Below, piece after piece: positions 21,685 through 31,736 of a stretch of DNA of 53,478 nucleotides. The stretch is from NCBI RefSeq assembly GCF_007989805.1, contig NZ_BJUB01000017.1:1-53478 (forward strand). Direction: 5' to 3'. Within the stretch, counting starts at the first letter, position 1; each line of letters opens with the position of its first letter. The translations under genes were made by a program, and so were the position numbers. The DNA comes from Cellulomonas xylanilytica (lineage in GTDB: Bacteria; Actinomycetota; Actinomycetes; Actinomycetales; Cellulomonadaceae). A model generated the notes under the pieces. It did no database searches and was not told the DNA's origin. It saw nothing but the letters and a program-made list of their open reading frames with translations.

Positions 21685-22791
21685 ATGATCCAGACCCTGG
21701 CCGTCGAGGGGTACCGCAGCCTGCGGTCGCTGACCCTCGGCCTCAGCAACCTCACCGTCGTCACCGGCGCCAACGGCAGCGGCAAGACCAGCGTCTACCG
21801 CGCGCTGCGCCTGCTCGCCGAGGTGGCCCGGGACGGTGCCGTGTCGTCGCTCGCGCGCGAGGGCGGGATGCGCTCCGCGATGCACGCCGGCCGCCGGACG
21901 GGGGCCCCCGCCGCGGTCCGGCTGGGAGTCGCGACGGAGGACCTGTCGTACGCGATCGACCTCGGGCTGCCGCAGCTGGGACCGTTCAAGCTCGACCCCG
22001 AGATCAAGTCCGAGGTCGTGTGGGCCGGTCCGGTGCTGCGCCCGTCGACCGTCCTGACCGAGCGCACCGGCTCGCGGGTCCGCACACGCGACGACTCCGG
22101 CGCCTGGACGTCCGTGCCGCTCACGGTGCACCCCCACGAGTCGGTCATGGCGCTGCTGGCGGACCCGGCGGCCACGCCCGACCTGTTCGCCCTGCGGGAG
22201 CAGGCCCGGCGCTGGCGCTTCTACGACCACCTCCGCACCGACGCCGACAGCCCGGCCCGCCGCCCCGGCGTCTCGACGTTCACGCCCGTCCTGTCACCGA
22301 CCGGCGACGACCTCGCCGCGGCGCTGCTCACCATCGAGCGCACCGGCGACGCCGACGCGCTGCAGGCGTCGGTCGACGTCGCGTTCCCCGGCTCCCGCCT
22401 GGTCGTCACGGAGGACGACGACGGCGTCTGCCGGGTCGCCATGAGCCAGCCGGGCCTACTGCGCCCGCTCTCGGCGGCTGAGCTGTCGGACGGCACGCTC
22501 ACGTTCCTGCTGCTCGTCGCCGCGGCCCACGCCACCCGCCCGCCCGACCTGCTGGTCCTCAACGAGCCGGAGTCGAGCCTGCACCCGAGCCTCATGCCCG
22601 CCGTCGGCGCGCTCGTCGCGTCCGCCGCCGAGCGGTCGCAGGTGCTCGTCGTCACCCACGCGGGCGACCTGGTCCGCGCGCTGTGCACCGCCGACGCCAC
22701 GACGATCGAGCTCACCAAGGCAGCCGGTGCGACCGGCGTGGAGGGCGCGGGCATGCTCGACGGCCCGGCGTGGACGTGGCCGAAGCGCTGA
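21685..22791 (+). CDS. AAA-family ATPase (RecF/OLD-like predicted ATPase)
   Basis: 368 residues. IQTLAVEGYRSLRSLTLGLSNL opens the fold; Walker A is GANGSGKT (residues 31-38); LLRPLSAAELSDGTLTFLLL resembles the ABC signature region; Walker B is LLVLNEPESSLHPSLMPA near 291-308; the His switch lies in VLVVTHAGDLV. No nuclease domain and no partner nuclease gene is adjacent, so it is unlike the usual OLD or Gabija defence genes. TAGGGT at 21673-21678, seven bases before the ATG, and no SD suggest a leaderless message. Confidence 0.87.
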   Translation: MIQTLAVEGYRSLRSLTLGLSNLTVVTGANGSGKTSVYRALRLLAEVARDGAVSSLAREGGMRSAMHAGRRTGAPAAVRLGVATEDLSYAIDLGLPQLGPFKLDPEIKSEVVWAGPVLRPSTVLTERTGSRVRTRDDSGAWTSVPLTVHPHESVMALLADPAATPDLFALREQARRWRFYDHLRTDADSPARRPGVSTFTPVLSPTGDDLAAALLTIERTGDADALQASVDVAFPGSRLVVTEDDDGVCRVAMSQPGLLRPLSAAELSDGTLTFLLLVAAAHATRPPDLLVLNEPESSLHPSLMPAVGALVASAAERSQVLVVTHAGDLVRALCTADATTIELTKAAGATGVEGAGMLDGPAWTWPKR

Positions 22792-22837
22792 GCGGGAGGG
22801 TGTGCCGCGGCCCTGAACGGTGGCAGCCTGAGACGTC

Positions 22838-23447
22838 ATGGACGTGACGCGGGCGGAGTACTGGGACGGGCAGGCCGCTACCTACGACAGGACGACCGCG
22901 TTCCTGGAGCCCCGCCTGTTCGCGCCGGCCCGCCGCTGGGTCGCCGACCGGGTCTCCGGCCGGACGCTGGAGGTCGGCGTCGGCACGGGGGCGAACCTGC
23001 CGTACTACGCGGACCGCGTCCCGGACCTGACGATCGCCGACGTGAGCCCCGCGATGCTGCGCGCCGCGTCGGTGCGGGCCGCAGCGGTCGGGGTGCCGGT
23101 CAGGATCGTGGAGGTTGACAGTGCGCACCTGGGCCTGCCCGACGAGTCCTTCGACACCGTGGTGTCCATGTTCTCGATGTGCTGCGTGGCCGACGAGCTC
23201 GCCGTGCTGCGGGAGCTGGCGCGCGTGCTGCGACCCGGTGGACGGCTGCTGATGGCGGACCACGTCGAGTCGTCGGCACGGCTGGGTCGGGCGGTGCAGC
23301 GGGTGCTGGACCGGGTCACTCCCCGAGCGGGCGGGGGAGCACCATCGTCGACGCCCGGTGCTGCTGCTGGGTGCGGCGGGCCTGGACCTCGTCGAGACGA
23401 CGTCGTCGCGCTGGCGCCTCGTGGAGCAGCTGGTGGCGACCAGGTGA
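22838..23447 (+). pseudogene. Class I methyltransferase gene with C-terminal frameshift
   Basis: Residues 1-160 are a good methyltransferase (EYWDGQAATYDRTTAF, motif I LEVGVGTGANLPYYADR, ADVSPAMLRAA, LRPGGRLLMADHVESSARLG). After about base 23320 the frame that stays open to 23470 turns into low-complexity sequence, while the +1 frame reads AGEHHRRRPVLLLGAAGLDL and VETTSSRWRLVEQLVATR and stops at 23447, as relatives do (GEHHTRRP-like ending). The shift lies at or near a G-run (GCGGGGGAG, 23331-23339). Either the gene is newly inactivated, or the base count there is wrong. Confidence 0.75.
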
Positions 23448-23465
23448 CGCTTGTGCTCGGCAGGG

Positions 23466-23483
23466 AGTGAATGTACAGTCACT
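23466..23483. promoter_or_regulatory. TetR operator, copy 1
   Basis: AGTGAATGTACAGTCACT, an 18-bp palindrome of the form AGTGAnTGnnCAnTCACT, starts 21 bases before the TetR ATG and overlaps the end of the preceding open frame. The same form occurs at 24076-24093. Confidence 0.75.
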
Positions 23484-23486
23484 CAC

Positions 23487-24038
23487 ATGTCCTCCCTCTC
23501 CAGCGCCGAGCTGCGCATTCCCGTCGTCACCGCCGCCGCGGTGCGCGAGTTCGCCCGGGGCGGCTACCACGGCACGACGATCGCGGACGTGGCCGCCGCG
23601 GCCCGCATCTCGCCCGCGTACGTGTTCAAGCTGTTTCCCGGCAAGGAGCGGCTGTTCGTCGCCGCGCTCGAGGACTGCTTCCAGCAGATCGTGGAGACCC
23701 TGACCATCGCCGCCGAGGAGGCGACGGGGTCGGGTCCGGACGGCATCCTCGACGCGATGGGCGGGGCGTACGCGCAGCTCATCAGCGACCGCTCGCTGCT
23801 CATGCTCCAGGTCCACGCCCAGTCCGTCGCCGACGTCCCGGAGATCGGGCAGGCCCTCCGGGCCGGCCTGGCGTCGGTCGTGCGGCTGGCCAAGGCGCGG
23901 TCCGGCGCGAGCGACGAGGCGGTGCAGCGCTTCATCGCCTACGGGCAGCTGTGCCACCTGATCGTCACGACCGGCGTCGACGACGTCACCGACGACTGGG
24001 CGGTCCTTGTCGCCCGCGGCATCCGCCACCCCGCCTGA
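23487..24038 (+). CDS. TetR-family transcriptional repressor
   Basis: 183 residues from the ATG at 23487. The N-terminal helix-turn-helix is VVTAAAVREFARGGYHGTTI and DVAAAARISPAYVFKLFPGKERLF (about 30-53). The ligand domain spans 60-180 (DCFQQIVETLTIAAEEATGS). There is a matching 18-bp operator three bases before its start and another between its stop and the next operon, so it most likely represses itself and 24112-25505. Confidence 0.92.
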   Translation: MSSLSSAELRIPVVTAAAVREFARGGYHGTTIADVAAAARISPAYVFKLFPGKERLFVAALEDCFQQIVETLTIAAEEATGSGPDGILDAMGGAYAQLISDRSLLMLQVHAQSVADVPEIGQALRAGLASVVRLAKARSGASDEAVQRFIAYGQLCHLIVTTGVDDVTDDWAVLVARGIRHPA

Positions 24039-24075
24039 CCCTCCCGACGGGACCCGCCCGGTGTTCCCGCTGATC

Positions 24076-24093
24076 AGTGAGTGACCAATCACT
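24076..24093. promoter_or_regulatory. TetR operator, copy 2
   Basis: AGTGAGTGACCAATCACT again fits AGTGAnTGnnCAnTCACT. It precedes the membrane-protein and MDR oxidoreductase genes and has AGGAG (24101-24105) just downstream, leaving it in the promoter or start-site zone of that operon. Confidence 0.75.
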
Positions 24094-24111
24094 CTATTGA
24101 AGGAGCCTGCC

Positions 24112-24477
24112 ATGTCCGCTCTCCCGATCGCCGCCGGAGCCCCGACCAGGCGTCGCACCCCGCGGTCCGTCCTCATCTCCGCCTGGGCCGTCCCGGTCCT
24201 CGTCCTCGGCCAGTTCTCGATGCTCGCCATCGTGCCGGTCGTGCTCGTCCTCGTCGGCACGCTGCGACACCGCGACCTGCGCTCGTTGCGCCCGTACAGC
24301 GCCGCGCTCGCCGCGATCTATGCGACGCCGCTCGCGATCTGGATCGTCCGCCCCGACGGCGCCCCGAGCCTGTCGAAGGACATGCACCCGGCGTTCCTGG
24401 TGCTGATCGTGGTCGCCGCGGCCGCCCTGCTCGTCGCCCTGCACACCCGCCGCACCACCTCCGAGGAGATCCGATGA
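24112..24477 (+). CDS. Small integral membrane protein
   Basis: 121 residues; AGGAG seven bases before the ATG. Three or four hydrophobic segments are visible: about 22-55 (VLISAWAVPVLVLGQFSMLA then VPVVLVLVG), 68-85 (YSAALAAIYATPLAIWIV) and 96-115 (AFLVLIVVAAAALLVAL). No named family is recognised. It overlaps the oxidoreductase gene by ATGA and follows a TetR operator, so it is part of that inducible unit; it may help with efflux or redox partner access, which is speculation. Confidence 0.82.
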   Translation: MSALPIAAGAPTRRRTPRSVLISAWAVPVLVLGQFSMLAIVPVVLVLVGTLRHRDLRSLRPYSAALAAIYATPLAIWIVRPDGAPSLSKDMHPAFLVLIVVAAAALLVALHTRRTTSEEIR

Positions 24478-25505
24478 CCACGCCCGCCCGCACGACCGAG
24501 ATCGTCCTGCCCGGGCTGGTCGAGCCCGCCGGCCTGCTCGTCCGCGAACGCGACCTGCCCGCCCCCGCGGGAGGCCAGGTCCTGGTCCGGGTCGAGGCGA
24601 CGGGGGTGTCGTTCGCGGAGCAGCAGATGCGTCGCGGCAAGTACTACGACCAGCCGCCGTTCCCGTTCGTCCCCGGGTACGACCTCGTCGGCACGGTGGA
24701 GGCGACCGGCGACGCGGTGGACCGCGCCCTGCTGGGCGAGCGTGTGGCGGCCGTCGTGAAGACCGGCGCCTGGGCCTCTTACGTGCTGGTCGACGCCGCG
24801 CGCGTCGTCCCCGTGCCGGCCGACGTCGACCCGGTGGACGCCGAGACGGTCGTGGTCAACGGCATCACCGCCTGGCAGATGCTGCACCGCATCGCGAAGG
24901 TCCGCCGGGGCCAGACGATCGTGGTGCTGGGCGCGAACGGAGGAGTGGGGTCCACCCTCGTCCAGCTCGCCGTCGACGCCGGCGTGACGGTCATCGGCAC
25001 CGCGTCCACCCGCCACCACGACCACGTGCGCAGTCTCGGCGCGACGCCCGTCGACTACCGCGCCGCCGACCTGCCCGGCCGGCTGCGCGCCCTGGCACCC
25101 GACGGTGTCGACGCGGTGTTCGACCACGTCGGGGGGGCCGGCATCGCGGACTCCTGGCGCCTGCTGCGCCGCGGCGGCACGCTCGTGTCCTACGGCACCG
25201 CGGCGACCAAGGACGACGCCGGCCGGTCCCAGGTCCCGGTCCTCGTGCTCGTCGGCCGCGTCCTGCTCTGGAACGTCCTGCCCAACGGCCGCCGCGCGCA
25301 CTTCTACAACTTCTGGGCCGGTCGGCGTCGCGTCGGGCGCTTCTACCGGCGGCTGCGGGAGGACCTCACGCAGGTGCTCGACCGGCTCGCGGCCGGGACG
25401 CTGACCGCGCACGTCGCCGCGCAGGTCCCGCTGGTCGAGGCGGGCCGCGCGCTCGCCCTCGCGGAGTCCCGCACGGTGGCCGGCAAGGTGGTGCTCGTCC
25501 CCTGA
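24474..25505 (+). CDS. MDR-family NADPH:quinone oxidoreductase-like protein
   Basis: 343 residues. ERDLPAPAGGQVLVRVEATG and PFPFVPGYDLVGTV are typical of zinc-less medium-chain dehydrogenases (no Cys ligands). The cofactor site is VLGANGGVGSTLVQLAVDAG near 144-163 (A/G-x-G-G-V-G), followed by VFDHVGGAGIADSW and GGTLVSYGTAA. A basic segment (FYNFWAGRRRVGRFYRRLRE) precedes the end. It should reduce quinones or enones with NADPH. Together with its TetR it resembles stress-inducible detoxification units. Confidence 0.9.
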   Translation: MTTPARTTEIVLPGLVEPAGLLVRERDLPAPAGGQVLVRVEATGVSFAEQQMRRGKYYDQPPFPFVPGYDLVGTVEATGDAVDRALLGERVAAVVKTGAWASYVLVDAARVVPVPADVDPVDAETVVVNGITAWQMLHRIAKVRRGQTIVVLGANGGVGSTLVQLAVDAGVTVIGTASTRHHDHVRSLGATPVDYRAADLPGRLRALAPDGVDAVFDHVGGAGIADSWRLLRRGGTLVSYGTAATKDDAGRSQVPVLVLVGRVLLWNVLPNGRRAHFYNFWAGRRRVGRFYRRLREDLTQVLDRLAAGTLTAHVAAQVPLVEAGRALALAESRTVAGKVVLVP

Positions 25506-25617
25506 GCCGTGGGTGACACGGGCGGAACGAGCCCGCGTCCGGGACGTGAGCCGGTACGGTGCTCGCGATCGGGCGCGCGGCTCGTTCCTCGCTCGGTCGT
25601 CGAAGGGACACAGCGAC

Positions 25618-26600
<983 letters not shown>

Positions 26601-26604
<4 letters not shown>

Positions 26605-27599
26605 GCCGGCTGCTGCGCGTCGAGCTCGACCGGTTCGCGTCGCGCACGCTGATCCGCCTCGGGGTCGCCGCGATCCTGGTGATCTGCTGCTTCGCCGTCG
26701 TCTCCGCCTGGGACGCGGCGTCACCTCCGTCGCAGGCCGAGCAGGACCAGGCGAAGCTCTACTACGAGCAGGCGCTCGCGGACTGGGAGGCCAACGGCGA
26801 GCAGTACGTCGAGGACTGCCGCGCGCAGGAGGAGGCCGACAAGGCGGCGTCCGACGACCCCGCGCTCGTGGACTACGGCTGCGACCAGATGACCGCCCCG
26901 GAGCTGGAGAGCTGGTTGGGCGGCGAGCCGTCGTTCGAGGGCGACACCACCATGCTGCTGACCCCGATCTCCCTCCTGTTCGTGCTGGCCCCCGTGCTGC
27001 TCGCCGGCAGCTTCGTGTCGGCCGAGTTCTCGACCGGGTCCATCGGCAACTGGCTCACCTTCGCGCCACGCCGGGTCCGCGTGTACCTGAGCAAGGTGCT
27101 CGCGGCGGGCCTCGCGACCATCCCCGTGGCGGCCGTGGGGGTGGGGATCGTGCTCGCCGGGTCGTGGGCCGCCTTCCAGTACTACGGCACCGGGGACGCC
27201 GCTCCGCCGGCGGACGTCAGCTCCCCGGTCCACGTCGCGCTGCGGATCGTCGCCCTGGCGCCCGTGGTGGCCGTGATCGGTGCCGCCCTCGGCTTCCTGG
27301 CGCGGCACACCGCCGCCGTCCTCGGGGTCGTGCTGGCCTGGCTCGTGCTGGTCGAGGCGATCCTGGTGAACTGGGTGCGCGAGCTGCAGCCGTGGACGCT
27401 GGCCCTGAACGTGCAGGCCTGGGTGGAGGGGTCGGCTCCGTACCAGCTGGTCGAGTGCACCGTGGATGAGTCCGGGCAGTCGTGCCAGTCCGTCGAGCAC
27501 GTGATCTCCCAGACGCAGGGTGCTGTCTACGTGGGCGTGGTGGCACTGGTGGTCGTCGCCGTCGCGCTGCTCGTCTTCCGTCGCCGCGACGTCAGCTGA
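26601..27599 (+). CDS. ABC-2 type transporter permease
   Basis: 332 residues, about six membrane helices. A first helix (about 18-35) is followed by a large soluble, acidic insert (residues 40-110, with QAEQDQAKLYYEQALADW, two Cys in VEDCRAQEE and DYGCDQM), which may form an extracytoplasmic disulfide domain. The remaining helices include LLTPISLLFVLAPVLLAGSF and TAAVLGVVLAWLVLVEAIL. A second Cys pair lies in ECTVDESGQSCQS near 290-302. It works with the ATPase encoded just upstream. A palindromic element follows its 3' end. Confidence 0.87.
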
Positions 27600-27615
27600 C
27601 CGGTCCGGCGAGCCG

Positions 27616-27683
27616 CGAGATCGTGGGTTCGGCGCGAGGTCGTGGGTGTGACGCCACGATCTCAGGTCGAACCCACGACCTCG
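27616..27683. repeat. Four-unit palindromic element, copy A
   Basis: Units CGAGATCGTGGG (27616-27627) and CGAGGTCGTGGG (27635-27646) are followed by inverted units at 27653-27664 and 27672-27683 (CCCACGACCTCG). Gaps are 7, 6 and 7 bases. The 68-bp sequence is 55/68 identical to the one at 46224-46291. Because the single variant base alternates, unit 1 pairs best with unit 3 and unit 2 pairs perfectly with unit 4. It lies between the convergent ABC permease and UvrA-like genes and can serve both as terminator. Confidence 0.88.
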
Positions 27684-27699
27684 GTGACCGGTGACCGGC

Positions 27700-30000
27700 C
27701 TAGCGGGCCAGGCCGTGCCGGCGGGCCAGGTGCTCGCCCGTCAGGGAGTCCGGCACGCTCACCAGGTCGGCAGGCGGGCCGGCGAAGACGACCCGCCCGC
27801 CCTGGGCGCCCGCCCCGGGTCCGAGGTCGAGCACGTGGTCGGCGCGGGAGATCACGTCGAGGTTGTGCTCGATGACGATGACTGTGGAGCCCGCGTCGAC
27901 GAACCGGTCGATGAGGCCGATCAGCCGGTCGACGTCCGACATGTGCAGGCCCGTCGTCGGCTCGTCGAGGACGTAGACGTCGGCGGGGGAGGCCAGCTCG
28001 ATGGCGAGCTTGAGCCGCTGGCGCTCGCCCCCGGACAGGGTGGACAGCGGCTGGCCCAGGGTCAGGTAGCCGATGCCCACGTCGTCCATCGCGGCCAGGG
28101 TCGAGGCGAGAGCCTTCTCCGTCCGGTCCGTGAAGAACGCCCCCGCCTCCACCACCGACATCTCGAGCACGTCCGCGATCGACTGCCCGCGCAGCGTGTA
28201 CCCGAGCACCTCCTCGGTGTACCGGCGGCCACCGCAGACCTCGCAGGTGGACTTCATCGGCTCGAAGTTGCCCAGGTCGGTGTAGATGATGCCGAGCCCG
28301 CCGCACTCCGGGCACGCGCCCTCGGAGTTGGCGCTGAACAGGGCGGGCTTCACGCCGTTGGCCTTGGCGAACAGCTTGCGGATGGTGTCGAGCATCCCCG
28401 TGTAGGTGGCCGAGTTGGACCGGCGCGAGCCGCGCGTGGTGGCCTGGTCGACGACGACGACCTCGGGGAACCGCTTGGGCAGGACCCCGCGGATCAGCGA
28501 GCTCTTGCCGGAGCCCGCCACGCCGGTGACGACCGTGAGCACGCCGCGCGGGATGTCGACCGACACGTCCTGGAGGTTGTGGAGCTTCGCGTTCTCGACC
28601 GACAGGGAGCCCGTCGCCGACCGCACCGCCGTCTTGAGCGGCTGGTGGCTGGTCAGGTGCTCGCCCGTGAGCGTGCCCGAGGTCCGCAGTCCCTCGAGAT
28701 CGCCCGCGTAGACGACCTCGCCGCCCGCGCCCCCGGCCCCCGGCCCCATGTCGACGATGTGGTCCGCGATCTCGATGACCTCGGGCTTGTGCTCGACCAC
28801 CAGGACGGTGTTGCCCTTGGCGCGCAGCTGCACGAGGAGCTCGTTCATCCGGTGCACGTCGTGCGGGTGCAGCCCGACGGAGGGCTCGTCGAACACGTAG
28901 GTGACGTCGGTCAGCGCCGACCCGAGGTGCCGGACCATCTTGACCCGCTGCGACTCCCCGCCCGACAGGCTGGTGGACTCCCGGCTCAGCGAGAGGTACC
29001 CGAGCCCGATGTGGACCAGCGCGTCCAAGCGGTCCGCCAGGTCGTCGAGCATCGGCCGGTGCTCGGGGGAGTCGATGCCCCGGATGAACGGCGCCAGGTC
29101 GCTGACCTGCATGTCCGCGCACTCGGCGATGGACCGGCCGCCCACCAGGGAGGTGCGTGCGGCCTCGTTCAGCCGGGAGCCGCCGCACTCCGGGCACGGA
29201 CCGCGCGTCGAGATGCGCTCGACCGCGGCCCGCGCGTGCGGCTGCAGCTGCTCCGGGTTCTTGGTCAGGACGAGCCGCTTCAGCTTGGGGATGAGCGCCT
29301 CGTACGTCAGCGACATCCCGGAGACGGCGACCTTGGTGCCCTTCTTCGGCGCGTCGTCGGGACCGTAGAGCAGCATGCGGCGCTGCTCGGGCGTGAACGA
29401 CCCCACCGGCTGGTCGGGCGGGTAGAACCCGCACTCCGCGTAGACCTTCCAGTACCAGGAGTCGACCTGGAAGTTCGGGAAGTCGATCGCCCCCTCCAGC
29501 AGCGACTTCGACGGGTCCACCAGGGCGTCCTCGTCGATGGCCGCCACCGAGCCGATGCCCTCGCAGTGCAGGCACATGCCACGGGGGTCGTTGAACGAGA
29601 ACGCGATCGGCGTGCCCAGGTTGGGAACCCCCATCCGCGACCACACCCGGCGCATCCCGGCGTAGGTGTCGGTCGCGGTCCCGACGGTCGAGCGCGAGGA
29701 CCCGCCCATGGGCTGCTGGTCCACGACGATCGACGCGGTCAGCCCGGTGAGCTCGTCGGCCTCCGGCTGCGGCGACTGCGGCAGGAAGTTCTGGATGAAG
29801 GCCGAGTGCGTCTCGTTCAGCAGCCGCTGGCTCTCGGCCGCGATGGTGTCGAACGCCAGCGACGACTTGCCCGAGCCGGAGACACCCGTGAAGACGGTGA
29901 TCTGGCGCTTGGGCACGTCGACGTCGACGCCCTTGAGGTTGTTCTCCCGGCCACCGCGGATCCGGATCGCGTCGTGCTGCACAGAGGTTCCCTTCGTCAT
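27700..30000 (-). CDS. UvrA-like ABC protein (DrrC-like drug-resistance protein)
   Basis: 766 residues, shorter than UvrA (about 950). Two ABC modules: Walker A GVSGSGKSSLAF (near 39-50) and GVAGSGKSSLI; signatures LSGGESQRVKMVRHL and LSGGERQRLKLAIEL; Walker B YVFDEPSVGLHP and YVLDEPTTGLHM. Zinc-type Cys pairs occur in CLHCEGIG, CPECGGSRL, CPECGGLG and CEVCGGRRY. The UvrB-binding region is reduced. Such short UvrA relatives (UvrA2, DrrC) protect DNA from intercalating drugs. It follows an ABC-2 pair by six bases on the same strand. A GTG at 29982 with AAGGGA upstream is an alternative start. Confidence 0.9.
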   Translation of the reverse strand: MTKGTSVQHDAIRIRGGRENNLKGVDVDVPKRQITVFTGVSGSGKSSLAFDTIAAESQRLLNETHSAFIQNFLPQSPQPEADELTGLTASIVVDQQPMGGSSRSTVGTATDTYAGMRRVWSRMGVPNLGTPIAFSFNDPRGMCLHCEGIGSVAAIDEDALVDPSKSLLEGAIDFPNFQVDSWYWKVYAECGFYPPDQPVGSFTPEQRRMLLYGPDDAPKKGTKVAVSGMSLTYEALIPKLKRLVLTKNPEQLQPHARAAVERISTRGPCPECGGSRLNEAARTSLVGGRSIAECADMQVSDLAPFIRGIDSPEHRPMLDDLADRLDALVHIGLGYLSLSRESTSLSGGESQRVKMVRHLGSALTDVTYVFDEPSVGLHPHDVHRMNELLVQLRAKGNTVLVVEHKPEVIEIADHIVDMGPGAGGAGGEVVYAGDLEGLRTSGTLTGEHLTSHQPLKTAVRSATGSLSVENAKLHNLQDVSVDIPRGVLTVVTGVAGSGKSSLIRGVLPKRFPEVVVVDQATTRGSRRSNSATYTGMLDTIRKLFAKANGVKPALFSANSEGACPECGGLGIIYTDLGNFEPMKSTCEVCGGRRYTEEVLGYTLRGQSIADVLEMSVVEAGAFFTDRTEKALASTLAAMDDVGIGYLTLGQPLSTLSGGERQRLKLAIELASPADVYVLDEPTTGLHMSDVDRLIGLIDRFVDAGSTVIVIEHNLDVISRADHVLDLGPGAGAQGGRVVFAGPPADLVSVPDSLTGEHLARRHGLAR

Positions 30001-30006
30001 CGACTG

Positions 30007-30783
30007 TTACCTACCGAGCCGCGCCCAGCGCCGCACCGCCAGTGTGGCAAACACCACCGACAGCACGACCGGCCACACCACCGCCAGCAGCACCACGTTC
30101 TCCGCCGCCCACCCGGAGGCCGCCACGGTCGGGTTGCCGAACAGCTCCCGCGTCGCCGCGACGGTCGCGGTCACCGGGTTCCACGCCGACAGGGCCTGCA
30201 GCCAGCCGGGCATGGTCGAGATCGGCACGAACGCGTTCGACAGGAAGACGAACGGCCACACCAGGATCTGGACGGCCACCACACCGCCCTGCCCGCGGAA
30301 CAGCAGCCCGAGGTAGATGCCGACCCAGAGGAACGCGAACCGCAGGAGGAGCAGCAGCGCCACGCCGGCCAGGGCGTTGCCGATGCCCTCGTGGATCCGC
30401 CACCCGATCACGAGCCCGGCGACGAGCAGGACGGCGAGCCCGACGACGCTCGCGAGCATGTCCGCGGTGGCCCGGCCCAGCAGCACGGCGATGCGGGACA
30501 TCGGCAGCGAGCGGAAGCGGTCCGTCACCCCGCGCTGCACGTCCTGCGACACGTAGGTCATCGTGCTCTCCAGCCCGAACGCCATGGTCACGGCGAGCAT
30601 GCCGGGGAACAGGAACTCGATGTACCCGCCGGGCACCTCGATCGCGCCGCCGAGCAGGAAGCCGAACATCAGCAGCAGCAGGATCGGGAACGCGAGCCCG
30701 ATGACCAGGTCCCACGGCTGGCGCCGCCAGTGCCCGAGGTCGCGCAGGGTCACGGTCCAGGAGTCGCGCAGGGCCCAGGTCAT
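30007..30783 (-). CDS. ABC-2 type drug efflux permease (DrrB-like)
   Basis: 258 residues with six membrane helices. ALRDSWTVTLRDLGHWRRQP precedes helix 1; MTYVSQDVQRGVTDRFRSLP and MSRIAVLLGRATADM are signatures of the daunorubicin-type DrrB permeases; FVFLSNAFVPISTMPGWLQA and WNPVTATVAATRELFGNP are the conserved C-terminal loop. The start overlaps the ATPase stop by ATGA. It forms the membrane part of the drug pump with 30780-31718. Confidence 0.92.
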   Translation of the reverse strand: MTWALRDSWTVTLRDLGHWRRQPWDLVIGLAFPILLLLMFGFLLGGAIEVPGGYIEFLFPGMLAVTMAFGLESTMTYVSQDVQRGVTDRFRSLPMSRIAVLLGRATADMLASVVGLAVLLVAGLVIGWRIHEGIGNALAGVALLLLLRFAFLWVGIYLGLLFRGQGGVVAVQILVWPFVFLSNAFVPISTMPGWLQALSAWNPVTATVAATRELFGNPTVAASGWAAENVVLLAVVWPVVLSVVFATLAVRRWARLGR

Positions 30784-31718
30784 GAGGCCTCCTTCATCGA
30801 GCCGGTGAGGTGCAGGAACACTTCGTCGAGGGTCGGCCGGCGCAGGATCACGTCGTCGACGACGATCCCGGCGTCGTCGAGCGTCCGGACCACGTGGGTG
30901 AGCGCCGCGACGCGGTCGGTGACCGTCGCGGTGACCCGTCGGCCGTCGAGGTCGACGTCCGCGTTCCCCGCGACGGTCAGCAGTGCCGTCTGCGCCGCCG
31001 GGAGGTCGGCCTCGTCGCGCAGGACCACGTCGAGCCGGTCCTGCCCGATCGACGCCTTGAGGGCGTCCGGTGTCCCCTCGGCGGCGACCCGTCCGTGGTT
31101 CAGCACGGTCACCTGCGACGCGAGCTGGTCCGCCTCCTCGAGGTACTGCGTGGTCAGCAGCACGGCGGTGCCGCCCGCGACGAGCGCCCGGACCGCCTGC
31201 CAGACCTCGCGCCGGCCGCCGGGGTCCAGTCCGGTGGTCGGCTCGTCCAGCAGCAGGACCGTCGGGTCGAGCACGAGGCCGGCCGCGAGGTCGAGCCTGC
31301 GCCGCATGCCGCCGGAGTAGGTGGAGACAGCGCGGTCGGCGGCGTCGACGAGGCCGAACTGCTCCAGCAGCTCGTCGGCCCGCCGCCGGGCGTGGCGGGT
31401 GCCGAGGTGGGACAGGCGGCCGAACATGACGAGGTTGTCGCGCCCGCCGAGGATCTCGTCGACGGCGGCGTGCTGGCCGACGAGGCCGAGGTGGCGGCGG
31501 ACCTGCGCGGGCTCGCGGACCACGTCGAACCCGGCGACGGTCGCGGTGCCGCCGTGCGGGTCCAGCAGCGTGGAGAGGATGCGGACGGCGGTGGTCTTGC
31601 CGGCGCCGTTCGGGCCGAGCAGCGAGTGCACGGTGCCGGCGTCGACGGACAGGTCGAGACCGTCCAGGACGGTCGTCTCGCCGTACCTGCGGGTGAGTCC
31701 TGTCGTGCGGATGGTCAT
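30780..31718 (-). CDS. ABC-2 type drug efflux ATPase (DrrA-like)
   Basis: 312 residues. Walker A GPNGAGKTTAVRIL near 34-47, Q-loop LVGQHAAVDEILGGRDNLVM, signature YSGGMRRRLDLAAGL near 133-147, Walker B VLLLDEPTTGLDP and H-loop region LLTTQYLEEADQLA. The C-terminal stretch RRPTLDEVFLHLTG is the DrrA-specific tail. GGGAGGA precedes the ATG. A 17-bp palindrome lies 19 bases upstream, between this gene and the divergent TetR gene, so expression is likely inducible. Confidence 0.92.
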   Translation of the reverse strand: MTIRTTGLTRRYGETTVLDGLDLSVDAGTVHSLLGPNGAGKTTAVRILSTLLDPHGGTATVAGFDVVREPAQVRRHLGLVGQHAAVDEILGGRDNLVMFGRLSHLGTRHARRRADELLEQFGLVDAADRAVSTYSGGMRRRLDLAAGLVLDPTVLLLDEPTTGLDPGGRREVWQAVRALVAGGTAVLLTTQYLEEADQLASQVTVLNHGRVAAEGTPDALKASIGQDRLDVVLRDEADLPAAQTALLTVAGNADVDLDGRRVTATVTDRVAALTHVVRTLDDAGIVVDDVILRRPTLDEVFLHLTGSMKEAS

Positions 31719-31736
31719 GCGTCCTCCCGAGGGCTA

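Noticed and set aside
21685..22791. Anti-phage defence system built on the AAA ATPase
   Set aside because: No nuclease, helicase, TIR or other effector gene adjoins it; the neighbours are ordinary metabolic genes.
27691..31320. Very long open frame (over 1200 codons) on the plus strand opposite the UvrA-like and drug-pump genes
   Set aside because: It is a GC-skew shadow: the minus strand encodes clear ABC motifs throughout, and the antisense product is Arg/Gly/Val/His-rich without any domain.
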